NCBI GenBank assembly: GCA_019695265.1
Contig: JAIBAJ010000013.1
Span: forward strand, 1-49,169
From: Bacteroidia bacterium
GTDB lineage: Bacteria > Bacteroidota > Bacteroidia > JAIBAJ01
Direction of reading: 5' to 3'
DNA: 49,169 nt
Part shown: piece by piece, positions 9,056 through 18,616 of the stretch
How the letters are laid out: each line of letters begins with the position of its first letter
Numbering within the stretch: position 1 is the first letter of the stretch
The notes under the pieces: generated by a model
What the model saw: only the letters and a program-made list of their open reading frames with translations
What the model was told of the DNA's origin: nothing
Databases searched by the model: none
Position numbers and translations under genes: made by a program

Positions 9056-12000
9056 TTATTGCATACCGTTTCCAAATTTAGAACGATACAATCCTTCAAC
9101 TGCGTTAAAACTTTGGTTCAACTCTTTAGCCAGTTTTTCCTGATTATTTTCTTGGGCAAGAGAAACGGTACGAGCCAAGATAGACATACTTTGTTGGGCA
9201 TCTGTTTCCAGGTTTACAAAGTATTTGTTACTTAGGCTGAGGTAGTACTTCAAATCCTGTTCATTGATAGTGGCTAAGCGTTTCAAAATGGCATTTGCTT
9301 TTTCCGGCTGACCCAATTTATAGTAATTTTCAGCTACCCCAATGGAAATAAAATTGTAAGGAATGGTTTCATCGGGCATTTCCTCCATAGATTTATCCAA
9401 CACTTTCAAGGCTTTATCCTTTTCACCAATTGCCATTAATTGTTCGGCCAATCTGTTTAAATTGAGGCGCAAGCCGGTAGTCATACGCATGGTTTCCGGG
9501 TCGATGTTCAAATTAGGATTTTTCATATCTCCCCATTTGAATTTATTCATCACGTTTTCGTACATAATGGAAGCAGCTACTCTGCCCGGCATACCATCTT
9601 TGCGTTTTGCGACTGCAGGAACCAAGCGATAAGCCAAACCTTCCAATTGAAAATAATCCTCCAGGTTCATAAAGCCGTCGCCTCCAACTGTGATAGCAAA
9701 GTAGATTGGTCTTTTCCAATTATTATGGGCAATGATATCCATAACTGCCAGATCATTCTTGAGCAGGTAATTTCCTTTTAAAACCCACTTCAATTCAGTA
9801 ACCAGGCTATCTCCATTGAGTTCAGTAATAGTTCCATTTTTTCTAACCAACGCTGTATCAACCGGAACAGAAATGTAGCGGGTTGGACAATATGGCAATT
9901 GCTTTTTACCCATGGTCACTTTGGATTCGGGGGCATTGCTAAGTATAAATTCCATTACATCGGTAATTTTATACCAACTTGAATCCTGTGGGTTTATTTG
10001 TACAAAATCCCTGTTACCGTTGTGGTAATCTTCCTCCTTCATAGTTAAGGGTAAAGGCTCTGACTCATAAACCTTACGCTTCATTTGGTCAATATACCAT
10101 TCGGTACCCAGGAGGCTCAAGTTAACCACCCGGATATCGGTGCGGACTCCTTCCACTTCCTGTGCATACCAGAGTGGGAAGGTATCATTGTCTCCGTTGG
10201 TAAACAAAATGGAATTAGGAGCACAACTATTGAGGTAATTGGCAGCAAAATCTCTGGCCGTATATTTTCCGGAACGATCGTGATCATTCCATTCTTCTTT
10301 TGCCATCAACACGGGTCCACCCAGGAAGGTAATAGCGAATGCCGCCAAAGCAGCCGTATTTTTAGAAATTGTTGAACCCAACATTTCGTATAGTGCATAC
10401 ATACCCAAACCTACCCAAATGCAAAAGGCATAAAACGAAGCGGCATAGGCATAATCCCTTTCACGTGGTTGATACGGATATTGGTTCAAATAAACAACAA
10501 TAGCCAAACCGGTAAATAAGAAAAGAAGCAAAACCACCCAACCATCACGGGCATCTTTAGTAAATTGGAAATACAAACCCAATAAACCAATAATCAGCGG
10601 AAGCATAAACAAGGTATTACGGGCTCTGGAATTTTTCAAATTGGGAGATAAATTATTCTGAGGTCCTGCGCTGATATTATCAATAAAATCAATACCTGAA
10701 ATCCATCCACCTTCCAAAATAGATCCATTTCCTTGAATATCATTTTGGCGTCCGGCAAAATTCCACATAAAATATCGCAAATACATATGAGTTATTTGGT
10801 AGGAAAAAAAGAAAGTCAGATTTTCACCAAAGGTTGGCAAAACCAGAGGGTCTTCCACATCGGGGCGATTGGTAAATACTTTACGTCCTTTAATATGACC
10901 ATAACTTTTATAGGCGGAAATATGGCTTTTCTGGTTAGAGTACATCCTGGGAAAGAAGGTACAATATTTAGGGTCATAAACCGGAATAGTTCCTTTTCTA
11001 TCATCACCAATTACATACTTTTCCTTTCCATTTTCTACCACTTGAACATAGGTTGGAGTACCGTCTTCATAGCGGTATTCTTGGGCTTCATAATCGATAT
11101 CCAACGGAGTATTGTAATACTGTCCGTAAAGCAAAGGGCGGTCGCCATATTGTTCCCGATTGAGGTAACTTAACAAAGCAAAGGCATTGTTCGGTGCATT
11201 CTCATTCATTGGAGGATTGGCATTGGAACGAACCACAATCAAGGCATAACTTGAATAACCAATTAAAATAACAGTTAAGCAAAGAATAGCGGTATTAGCC
11301 AATTGCAGTTCTTTCGTTTGGGTATAATATAAGCCATAGGACAAAGAAGCAATAACTACCAAAATAAAGGCCCATAAACCACTATTAAAGCCCATACCCA
11401 AGGTATTAGCAAAAAACAACTCAAACTTCGATGCCAGCACTACAGTACCCGGAATAACCCCATATTGTATAAACACCAACAATCCGAGGGCTGCCAGGGT
11501 AGCGTAAATAAATCCGGTGCGGGTAGGTTGGAATTTTTTGTAGTAAAAAACAAAGGTAATAGCCGGAATACAAAGCAAATTTAAAAGGTGAACACCAACA
11601 GATAATCCCATTAAATAGGCTATCAGAATTAACCAACGGTTGGAGTGAGGCTCATCGGCCACACTTTCCCATTTCATAATAGCCCAAAATACTACTGCGG
11701 TAAAGAAAGAAGACATGGCATAAACTTCCCCTTCCACTGCTGAAAACCAAAAACTATCCGAAAAAGTATAGGCGAGGGAGCCTACTAAGCCGCTACCGAA
11801 AATGGCAACTTTTTGAGCCAAGGAAAATTCCTGACCATCTTCCATTTCGCGTTGGGCAATTTTTTTTGCAAAAGCTGTGATAGTCCAAAAAAGGAATAGT
11901 ATGGTGAAAGAACTACACAAAGCTGAGCAAAAGTTAATCCACAATGCCACCTTATCCGGGCCTGATGCAAAGAGAGAAAACACCCTTCCTATCATCATAA

Positions 12001-12166
12001 ATAAGGGGGCTCCGGGAGGGTGACCCACCTGAAGTTTATAGGAAGAGGCGATAAACTCTCCACAATCCCAAAAGCTAACGGAAGGTTCAACAGTGAGGCC
12101 ATAAACAGCAGTTGCAATGGCAAAAACAATCCAACCCAAGAGGGTGTTAATACGAGAATAGGACAT
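9056..12166 (-). CDS. DUF2723 multi-pass membrane protein, GT-C/TMEM260-like
   Basis: A protein of 1036 residues typical of the Bacteroidota DUF2723 family. The N-terminal half holds many membrane helices in the GT-C fold style. The conserved first outer loop reads VEPSVSFWDCGEFIASS, with acidic residues D34 and E37, followed by LQVGHPPGAPLFMMIGR. A second helix cluster near 510-640 includes the motif NQYPYQPRERDYAYAASF. The rest is a soluble region with ...NGDNDTFPLWYAQEVEGVRTDIRVVNLSLL and TPR-like helices near the C-terminus (about 905-1000). The eukaryotic relative TMEM260 is a protein O-mannosyltransferase, so a lipid-linked sugar transferase acting on exported proteins is a reasonable guess. 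Its promoter has a TATCTTCG -7 box. Confidence 0.85.
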   Translation of the reverse strand: MSYSRINTLLGWIVFAIATAVYGLTVEPSVSFWDCGEFIASSYKLQVGHPPGAPLFMMIGRVFSLFASGPDKVALWINFCSALCSSFTILFLFWTITAFAKKIAQREMEDGQEFSLAQKVAIFGSGLVGSLAYTFSDSFWFSAVEGEVYAMSSFFTAVVFWAIMKWESVADEPHSNRWLILIAYLMGLSVGVHLLNLLCIPAITFVFYYKKFQPTRTGFIYATLAALGLLVFIQYGVIPGTVVLASKFELFFANTLGMGFNSGLWAFILVVIASLSYGLYYTQTKELQLANTAILCLTVILIGYSSYALIVVRSNANPPMNENAPNNAFALLSYLNREQYGDRPLLYGQYYNTPLDIDYEAQEYRYEDGTPTYVQVVENGKEKYVIGDDRKGTIPVYDPKYCTFFPRMYSNQKSHISAYKSYGHIKGRKVFTNRPDVEDPLVLPTFGENLTFFFSYQITHMYLRYFMWNFAGRQNDIQGNGSILEGGWISGIDFIDNISAGPQNNLSPNLKNSRARNTLFMLPLIIGLLGLYFQFTKDARDGWVVLLLFLFTGLAIVVYLNQYPYQPRERDYAYAASFYAFCIWVGLGMYALYEMLGSTISKNTAALAAFAITFLGGPVLMAKEEWNDHDRSGKYTARDFAANYLNSCAPNSILFTNGDNDTFPLWYAQEVEGVRTDIRVVNLSLLGTEWYIDQMKRKVYESEPLPLTMKEEDYHNGNRDFVQINPQDSSWYKITDVMEFILSNAPESKVTMGKKQLPYCPTRYISVPVDTALVRKNGTITELNGDSLVTELKWVLKGNYLLKNDLAVMDIIAHNNWKRPIYFAITVGGDGFMNLEDYFQLEGLAYRLVPAVAKRKDGMPGRVAASIMYENVMNKFKWGDMKNPNLNIDPETMRMTTGLRLNLNRLAEQLMAIGEKDKALKVLDKSMEEMPDETIPYNFISIGVAENYYKLGQPEKANAILKRLATINEQDLKYYLSLSNKYFVNLETDAQQSMSILARTVSLAQENNQEKLAKELNQSFNAVEGLYRSKFGNGMQ

Positions 12167-12190
12167 GTATTGGTCTACAAATTAAGCCTG

Positions 12191-12198
12191 CGAAGATA
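12191..12198 (-). promoter_or_regulatory. -7 box (TTCG type) of the DUF2723 gene
   Basis: TATCTTCG on the minus strand fits TAnnTTYG and lies 24 bases before the start codon at 12166. No TTG is visible at the -33 position. Confidence 0.4.
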
Positions 12199-12314
12199 AG
12201 CCAGAATGGACTTCGTGCTGCTTTCTTCTGTTTTCGTCTTAATTTTTATAAATAATAAAGATATTTTTTGAACTTTGAGGCCGGAATAATTCCCTTTATC
12301 CCACCACTATAACC

Positions 12315-15300
12315 ATGTATACCAAAGTCTTGTTTTATACCGGAATGGCAACGGTAATAGCAAGCCTGCTAGTATTAGCCGGTTGGGTTTGGGATATTAA
12401 TTTACTTAAATGCGGAATACTTGGAATAAGCACCATGAAAGTCAATTCCGCCTTTGGCTTTCTGTTTTGTGGAATAGGCTTGATGCTATACCTGGCCCGA
12501 TTCCCTTACAAAAACCATTGGGTAGTAGCTTGTTCAATCGTTCCAATAGCCATTGGAATTTTATCGTTGATTGAGGATTATTATGGTTTCAATTTTGGGA
12601 TTGATGAATTTCTGATTCCAGACAACAATTCCAGACTGCTAGGCAGTAATACTCCAGGCCGTATGGCCACTACAACTTCTTTTTGCATGCTATTGATGGG
12701 CGCTTTCATTTATGGCCTGCCATGTCAGAATAAATTTATTCGAATAGGATTGCAATGGGGTTTGCATTTGGCAACCCTAATTTCACTAGTTGCCTTGTTG
12801 GGGCATTTTTTTAAAGTTCCTTGGCTTTATGGCATTTCGGCCTATAATTCCATGGCCTTTCATACGGCTGCTGTGGTTTTCCTATTCTCCGGGGCCGGCT
12901 CTTTGGCTTTTCCAAACTTGGGTATCAATTCCATTTTTGAAGGAGAAGGGCTTGGAAACCAGATGGCTATCCGCCTATTTGTTTTAAGTTTTATCTGCTC
13001 ACTGGTATTAGGTTTCATTTGGTTAGGCTTTTTCAGATTAAACATCATTTCGGCAAGCTTTGCTATTGAACTCTTTACTATTTCCATCATCCTAACAAAT
13101 TTCCTTTTCATTGCTTATGTCACCTACCAAACCAATCGAATAGACTCGCAGCGAATTGTGGCCGAAAGTTCCCTTGAAAAAATTAATCAGAACCTAGAAA
13201 AACTAGTTAAAGAACGAACTGCTGAATTACAGGAATTAAGCGAAACCCTCGAAATTGCCACCAATGGTGCCAACGTTGGGGTGTGGACCATAGATTTAGA
13301 AAAAAGAGAAGTGAAAGGCAATCGGGTTTTTGCTGAAATTCTAGGTTTAAAACCAAGCGATTTACCCATTTCTTCCGAACGATTAAAATCCTTTATTCAT
13401 CCCGAAGACTTAGAAACTGTTCTTAGCAAACTGAGTAATTACGAGCAATTGATTCAAGGGGTAGATTTAGACCACCGCATTGTGACTGTTCAAGGTGAAA
13501 CCAAATTCTTAAAAATAAAAGGAACCAGCGCACTAAACGAAAACGGAAAACCCATCCGAATTTTTGGCGTTTATTTAGACATAACCGATGCAAAACATAA
13601 AGAAGAAATTATTTCTACAGGGAAAGACAACCTGAGAGCCATTGTTGATTCTACATCCGATATTATTTGGTCATTGGATTTAAACTTCTGTTATATCACC
13701 GCTAATAAAGCATTTTCCGAAACCATTGAACGTATAACAGGAAAAGCACCCGAACGTGGCGATATGATTTTCAATTTGTATTATACCAATGAGGAAAATC
13801 AAAAATGGAGAAAGCTATACGAAAGAGCCCTGAGAGGAGAAACCTTTCAAGAAACCTTTTATAACTCCTACACAAATTCCCATATTCAATACACCTTTAA
13901 CCCGATTATAAATGCCAAATCAGAAATAACAGGGGTTACCATTCGAGGACAAGACATCACCTTGCAACTCAATTATGAAAAGGAATTGCAAGAATCAGCG
14001 AATTTTATCGAAACCTTAAAAGAGGCTATTCCATGTCTTATTTACCAATTCAACCGGAATACAGGTAAACTAACCTATATGAATTCCTTCTTCGAGGAGT
14101 TAATCGGTTACAAAAAGGAAGAAATCAATCAATTTCCTAAGCAAATATTCACCCTCATTCACCCCGAAGATCTCCATTTAATTGATTACCTGGATGTTCA
14201 ACGTACCATAGGAAATGCATCTAAAATAGTAACCGAAATGCGCTTGAAGGGCCGAAGCGGCTCTTATCATTGGATTAATCTGCATGAGGTGGGATTAGAA
14301 AAACCCGGTGAAAAAATTAGCGAAACCATAGGTATCGGACTAGATATTACCGGTAGAATTCAAGCCGAAATCAAACTGAAACAGGAAAAGGAAAGTGCTG
14401 AAAAACTTGCCAGGGCAAAATCAGAATTCCTATCGGTGATGAGCCATGAAATCAGAACCCCTATGAACGCCGTTATTGGCTTCACTGATTTATTGGCCAA
14501 AGAACATCCAAGGCCCGACCAAAAAGAATACCTCGATATTATCCAATTTTCAACCCGACACCTACTTGGTTTGATAAACGATGTTTTGGACTACTCCAAA
14601 ATCGAATCCGGAAAAATCACCTTCGAACTTAGACCATTTAACCTTCAAAAACAGGTTTCCAATATGGTTAACCTATTTTCATCCAAAGCATCTGAAAAAG
14701 GAATAGTTACTCGCTTACATGAACCTGAAACTCCTATTCGCTTTATATCAGGTGATGAAATACGATTCAACCAAATTATCAGCAACCTGTTAGGCAATGC
14801 CGTTAAATTTACTCACAAAGGTCAAATAGATATTGGCTACAAGCAAATTCGTGAGGATGCTAAAGAATTGGAAGTAGAGTTTTATGTACAAGATTCCGGT
14901 ATTGGAATTCCTCCAAATAAACAAGCCGGTATTTTCGAATCTTTTAGTCAGGCCGATGAAGGTACTAGCCGTAAATATGGTGGAACCGGACTAGGGCTCT
15001 CCATTTCGAAAAAATTAGTCGAATTGCAAGGCGGCAAAATTTGGCTGGAAAGTATTCCGGGCGAAGGAAGTACCTTCTATTTTACCATTTCCTTCCAAAA
15101 GGTTGAACAACCCCAGACCGAAGTAGATAAAACAGAATTTGCACCCAACATCAAAGATTTAATCGGTATGAGGGTTTTGTTGGCCGAAGACAATACCATC
15201 AATGTTATCCTGGCTAAACGGGTATTGGAAGGTTGGAAATGCAAAGTTCAGGTTGCCAAAAATGGTCGAGAAGCTTTTGAAAAAGTAGGATCTGGTAATT

Positions 15301-15542
15301 ACGATATTGTACTCATGGATTTGCACATGCCTGTGATGGATGGTTACGAAGCCTTAAAAGCCATTCGACAACTCAACGACCCCATCAAAAAGAACATCCC
15401 TATCATTGCCCTTTCAGCCAATGCAGAAAGTGAATTGGAAGCCGAAATAGCCCAAGAATTTACCGATTACATGAGCAAACCCTTTCATTCAGACCGTCTG
15501 TTCGAATTGCTTTCCAAATTCTATAACCCCTCCGCCTTATAA
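12315..15542 (+). CDS. Hybrid sensor histidine kinase (membrane sensor, PAS x3, HisKA, HATPase, REC)
   Basis: A 1075-residue hybrid two-component kinase. An N-terminal sensor of about eight hydrophobic segments (roughly 8-270) is followed by a short coiled coil (280-312). Three PAS-like domains follow (about 310-425, 437-552 and 562-682); the first and third contain the IHPEDL motif. The HisKA domain carries the phosphoacceptor H711 in MSHEIRTPMN. The ATPase domain has the N box NQIISNLLGNAVKFT, DSGIGIP (860-866) and GGTGLGL (889-895). The C-terminal receiver domain has acidic residues E958-D959 and the phosphoacceptor D1002 in VLMDLHMPVMDG. No response regulator lies beside it and there is no HPt domain, so its output partner is elsewhere. 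It is transcribed divergently from the DUF2723 gene. Confidence 0.92.
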   Translation: MYTKVLFYTGMATVIASLLVLAGWVWDINLLKCGILGISTMKVNSAFGFLFCGIGLMLYLARFPYKNHWVVACSIVPIAIGILSLIEDYYGFNFGIDEFLIPDNNSRLLGSNTPGRMATTTSFCMLLMGAFIYGLPCQNKFIRIGLQWGLHLATLISLVALLGHFFKVPWLYGISAYNSMAFHTAAVVFLFSGAGSLAFPNLGINSIFEGEGLGNQMAIRLFVLSFICSLVLGFIWLGFFRLNIISASFAIELFTISIILTNFLFIAYVTYQTNRIDSQRIVAESSLEKINQNLEKLVKERTAELQELSETLEIATNGANVGVWTIDLEKREVKGNRVFAEILGLKPSDLPISSERLKSFIHPEDLETVLSKLSNYEQLIQGVDLDHRIVTVQGETKFLKIKGTSALNENGKPIRIFGVYLDITDAKHKEEIISTGKDNLRAIVDSTSDIIWSLDLNFCYITANKAFSETIERITGKAPERGDMIFNLYYTNEENQKWRKLYERALRGETFQETFYNSYTNSHIQYTFNPIINAKSEITGVTIRGQDITLQLNYEKELQESANFIETLKEAIPCLIYQFNRNTGKLTYMNSFFEELIGYKKEEINQFPKQIFTLIHPEDLHLIDYLDVQRTIGNASKIVTEMRLKGRSGSYHWINLHEVGLEKPGEKISETIGIGLDITGRIQAEIKLKQEKESAEKLARAKSEFLSVMSHEIRTPMNAVIGFTDLLAKEHPRPDQKEYLDIIQFSTRHLLGLINDVLDYSKIESGKITFELRPFNLQKQVSNMVNLFSSKASEKGIVTRLHEPETPIRFISGDEIRFNQIISNLLGNAVKFTHKGQIDIGYKQIREDAKELEVEFYVQDSGIGIPPNKQAGIFESFSQADEGTSRKYGGTGLGLSISKKLVELQGGKIWLESIPGEGSTFYFTISFQKVEQPQTEVDKTEFAPNIKDLIGMRVLLAEDNTINVILAKRVLEGWKCKVQVAKNGREAFEKVGSGNYDIVLMDLHMPVMDGYEALKAIRQLNDPIKKNIPIIALSANAESELEAEIAQEFTDYMSKPFHSDRLFELLSKFYNPSAL

Positions 15543-15712
15543 GCCCCTCCCTTTCCATTTCAACCACTTTTTCTATTAAACCCTAAACAGGCCTTGTCAA
15601 TTTTAAACCCCCTGGCGAATCAAATCCCGGTTTAATACTTACAATTATCTTCCAACTTTCCCCTGATCTTTCCGGAGAAACCTTGGTTTCAATTGAAAGG
15701 AAAAGGATAATT

Positions 15713-15754
15713 TTTCAAGCTTCCAATGCTTGAAATCCTTTATTTTGCTTGAAA
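15713..15754 (+). promoter_or_regulatory. Possible operator: three GCTTGAAA sites before methylmalonyl-CoA mutase
   Basis: TTTCAAGC (15713-15720) and GCTTGAAA (15728-15735) form a perfect inverted repeat with a 7-base spacer. A third GCTTGAAA at 15747-15754 repeats the second with a 19-base period, about two helical turns. All lie just before the GTG start at 15765, where a repressor would block transcription or translation. No regulator gene is adjacent. Confidence 0.4.
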
Positions 15755-15764
15755 TTACCCCATC

Positions 15765-17819
15765 GTGAAGTTAAGCGAACTGAAACTACAAACCTCCTTT
15801 CCGAAAAACCCCGGTCAGAACACTACGGCAAAACCTAACAGTATGCCTGCCGGACTACCGCCTTACCTCCGTGGACCTTATGCTTCCATGTATTTGGTAA
15901 AGCCCTGGACTGTTCGTCAATATGCCGGTTTTAGTACTGCCGAAGAAAGCAACGCCTTTTACCGCCGTAATTTGGCTGCCGGACAAATGGGACTTTCCGT
16001 TGCATTCGATTTGGCTACTCACCGCGGATACGATAGCGACCATCCCAGAGTAACCGGCGATGTTGGTAAAGCAGGTGTAGCCATTGATTCAGTAGAAGAT
16101 ATGAAAATACTCTTCGACCAAATCCCGCTCGATAAAATGTCAGTTTCCATGACCATGAATGGAGCCGTTTTGCCCATCATGGCTTTTTATATTGTGGCGG
16201 CAGAAGAACAAGGCATTAGCCCTAACCTACTTTCAGGAACCATTCAAAACGATATTCTGAAAGAATTCATGGTTCGGAATACCTATATCTACCCGCCTAA
16301 ACCCAGCATGAAAATTATTGGTGATATTTTTGAGTACACCTCCAAACACATGCCCAAGTTTAACAGCATCAGTATTTCCGGTTATCACATCCATGAAGCC
16401 GGCGGAACAGCAGAAATTGAATTAGCCTATACCCTGGCCGATGGATTAGAATACATCCGTACAGGTTTGGCAGCCGGATTAAAAATCGATGAATTTGCAC
16501 CCCGACTTTCCTTCTTTTGGGCAATCGGAATGGATCATTTCCTCGAAATTGCCAAACTACGAGCCGGACGTGTTTTATGGGCTGAATTGGTTCAACAGTT
16601 TAATCCACAAAGCGAAAAATCATTACCCCTCCGAACCCATTGCCAAACATCCGGATGGAGCCTTACCGAACAAGACCCCTACAACAACGTAGCTCGCACC
16701 TGCATTGAAGCTATGGCTGCCGCATTAGGTGGAACCCAATCCTTGCACACCAACGCCCTCGATGAAGCCATCGCTCTACCAACCGATTACTCTGCCCGAA
16801 TTGCCCGAAATACCCAATTATACCTTCAAGAAGAAACTTATATCACCAAGGCTATCGACCCCTGGGGCGGTTCGCTCTATGTGGAAAACCTTACCAACGA
16901 ACTGATGAACAAAGCCCGATTGCTCATGGAAGAAGTTGAAACCCTCGGTGGGATGGCTAAAGCGATTGAAGCCGGAGTGCCTAAAATGAGAATTGAAGAA
17001 GCCGCTGCTAAACGTCAAGCCCGAATCGATAGCGGTAAAGACATTATTGTTGGAGTTAATCGATACAAGGTCGAAGAACAAACCCAACTCGATGTGTTAG
17101 AAGTGGATAACCAAGCCGTCCGCGAAAACCAACTTGCACGTCTTCAACAAACCAAATCCAAACGAAACACGGCCGAAGTTGAAAAAGCCCTGGAAGCAAT
17201 TACTCAAGCTTGCCGGTCAGGTCAAGGTAACCTGCTGGAATTGGCCGTTGACGCTGCACGCAAACGCGCCACACTCGGCGAAATTAGCATGGCCTGCGAA
17301 AAGGTCTTTACCCGTTATTCCGCTACAATCCGCTCCATTTCAGGTGTATATTCCATGGAAATGCCTCAAAATACCGACTTCCAAAACGCCCGCACCCTTG
17401 CCAATACTTTTGCAGAAAAAGAAGGTCGCCGCCCCCGTATTTTGGTGGCAAAAATGGGACAAGACGGCCACGACCGCGGTGCAAAAGTTATCTCTACTTC
17501 CTTTGCTGATATTGGATTTGATGTGGACATCGGACCCTTGTTTCAAACCCCGGAAGAAGTGGCGTTGCAAGCAGCCGAAAACGATGTGCACGTGCTAGGT
17601 GTATCCAGCTTGGCAGGTGGCCATAAAACCCTTGTTCCCGAAGTTATTGAAGAATTAAAAAAGTTGGGCCGCCCCGATATTCTGGTGGTGGCAGGAGGCG
17701 TAATTCCTAAGCAAGACTATACCTATTTGGAACAACGTGGTGTTGCCGGAATTTTCGGTCCGGGAACCAATATCCCCTTAGCAGCAATTGAAATTCTGCA
17801 AAAATTAATGCAAGCCTAA
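15765..17819 (+). CDS. mutB: Methylmalonyl-CoA mutase, large (catalytic) subunit
   Basis: An adenosylcobalamin-dependent mutase interconverting methylmalonyl-CoA and succinyl-CoA, used to feed propionyl-CoA into the TCA cycle or to make propionate. The TIM-barrel domain is marked by [29 protein letters not shown] (35-63) and by the segment [20 protein letters not shown] (73-92). The C-terminal B12 domain (about 555-684) has the ligand motif DGHDRG at 567-572, with H569 as the lower axial ligand. At 684 residues it is somewhat shorter than typical large subunits (about 710-730), the difference being at the N-terminus. The start is GTG: an in-frame TGA lies 15 bases upstream and the next Met is residue 27. 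No small subunit (mutA) or epimerase lies in the window. Confidence 0.95.
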   Translation: MKLSELKLQTSFPKNPGQNTTAKPNSMPAGLPPYLRGPYASMYLVKPWTVRQYAGFSTAEESNAFYRRNLAAGQMGLSVAFDLATHRGYDSDHPRVTGDVGKAGVAIDSVEDMKILFDQIPLDKMSVSMTMNGAVLPIMAFYIVAAEEQGISPNLLSGTIQNDILKEFMVRNTYIYPPKPSMKIIGDIFEYTSKHMPKFNSISISGYHIHEAGGTAEIELAYTLADGLEYIRTGLAAGLKIDEFAPRLSFFWAIGMDHFLEIAKLRAGRVLWAELVQQFNPQSEKSLPLRTHCQTSGWSLTEQDPYNNVARTCIEAMAAALGGTQSLHTNALDEAIALPTDYSARIARNTQLYLQEETYITKAIDPWGGSLYVENLTNELMNKARLLMEEVETLGGMAKAIEAGVPKMRIEEAAAKRQARIDSGKDIIVGVNRYKVEEQTQLDVLEVDNQAVRENQLARLQQTKSKRNTAEVEKALEAITQACRSGQGNLLELAVDAARKRATLGEISMACEKVFTRYSATIRSISGVYSMEMPQNTDFQNARTLANTFAEKEGRRPRILVAKMGQDGHDRGAKVISTSFADIGFDVDIGPLFQTPEEVALQAAENDVHVLGVSSLAGGHKTLVPEVIEELKKLGRPDILVVAGGVIPKQDYTYLEQRGVAGIFGPGTNIPLAAIEILQKLMQA

Positions 17820-17848
17820 ACTTCTCTTTCAACTGTTTTTTTAGGCTT
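17812..17848 (+). terminator. Hairpin at the end of the mutase gene
   Basis: AAGCCTAAA (17812-17820, including the stop codon) pairs perfectly with TTTAGGCTT (17840-17848). The following T-run is short and interrupted, so termination would be weak. Repeat copy C begins 22 bases further on. Confidence 0.5.
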
Positions 17849-17869
17849 TTAGGAATTTCATTAAGGTTT

Positions 17870-18028
17870 GGCGGGCCCCCTCAACCCTACTCTGGCAACT
17901 GCCCTATCTTCTATTTTCTGCACCGGGTTTCGGGTCACGCTTTCGGCTGTAGTCCTCGTCCCCCTAGGCTAAAGCCGTAGGGGTCCTGTGGGCTACTTGC
18001 CTCTATCGTTGCCCGAGGGTGCAAACCC
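17870..18028 (+). repeat. GC-rich structured dispersed repeat, copy C
   Basis: Full-length copy downstream of, and in the same direction as, the methylmalonyl-CoA mutase gene. The first hairpin base is AACCC/GGGTT where most copies have CGCC/GGCG. The second hairpin apex is CCCCTA/TAGGGG closing over GGC/GCC. The third hairpin is GGGT-GCAA-ACCC (18017-18028). It forms an inverted pair with copy D, 350 bases further on. Confidence 0.88.
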
Positions 18029-18144
18029 ATACTGACTCAATAAGAATAAACCTTGGTAAATTACCGTGGCAGTTAAGCCGAGGTTGGAAAATACTCCCAA
18101 TTGCAGAAAAGGATTAGATACCATAGCAAGTTGGATCAAAAATT

Positions 18145-18314
18145 ATACCGAATGTACATTATGTTTAGTCCAATTTTAGGTATTAATTTTTATTGAGAAA
18201 ATTGGCCTAACATTCTGTATACTCGGCATTTATACCGAATGGACAAAATGTATAGTCCAATTTTATGCTTAAATTTTCTTGAAAAAATCGGACTAACATT
18301 TTGTATCCTCGGTA
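18145..18314. repeat. AT-rich tandem-hairpin repeat, copy 1
   Basis: Two adjacent imperfect palindromes of about 81 bases each (18147-18227 and 18233-18314). Each starts with ACCGA and ends with CTCGG, and has CAATTTT/AAAATTGG-type inner arms around an AT loop. The arms of the two units differ (GTACATTATG versus GGACAAAATG) but each pairs within itself. The first 138 bases recur at 49032-49169 with one mismatch. Confidence 0.85.
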
Positions 18315-18325
18315 CTTACCAATCT

Positions 18326-18360
18326 AAATTTATAAAAGCCTTCGGACTATTTATAAATTA
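18326..18360. repeat. Hairpin with a C(TTCG)G loop
   Basis: AATTTATAAA and TTTATAAATT arms enclose GCC-TTCG-GAC, giving a long stem capped by the extra-stable TTCG tetraloop sequence. It lies between the AT-rich repeat and copy D in a gap between convergent genes, so it could end transcription, but no T-run follows. Confidence 0.5.
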
Positions 18361-18378
18361 AAATTGGCATTACTATTC

Positions 18379-18533
18379 GAGGTGGCACCTCGGGCAACGA
18401 TAGAGGCAAGTAGCTCCAAGCCAACACAGCGATTTAGCGGAGTTGGCTTGGACTACAGCCGATAGCGTGACCCGAACGCCTTTGCAAGCTTTTTGGGTTT
18501 TGCAAAAAGGTTGTTAGGCGGAGGGGGCCCGCC
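18379..18533 (-). repeat. GC-rich structured dispersed repeat, copy D
   Basis: Full-length copy downstream of, and in the same direction as, the CotH-protein gene. First hairpin arms are CGCC/GGCG and TTTGCAA/TTGCAAA. Second hairpin apex is a perfect 10-bp stem CCAAGCCAAC/GTTGGCTTGG. Third hairpin is GAGGT-GGC-ACCTC. The arm pair GATAG/GATAGC keeps the extra A-T and T-A pairs that copies B and C lack. Confidence 0.88.
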
Positions 18534-18616
18534 TAGTAAAATAAAAAATTATAATCGATCAGCTATACCTGTAAAACCTAATTTCCCAATTGAAAACACC
18601 AATCCCTACTTGGGAA

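Noticed and set aside
12284-12294. Short palindrome GGAATAATTCC before the histidine kinase gene
   Set aside because: Only 11 bases, AT-rich in the centre and with no second site; too short to claim as an operator.
17134-17598. 154-codon frame inside the mutase gene
   Set aside because: Out-of-frame shadow of the B12-binding domain coding region.
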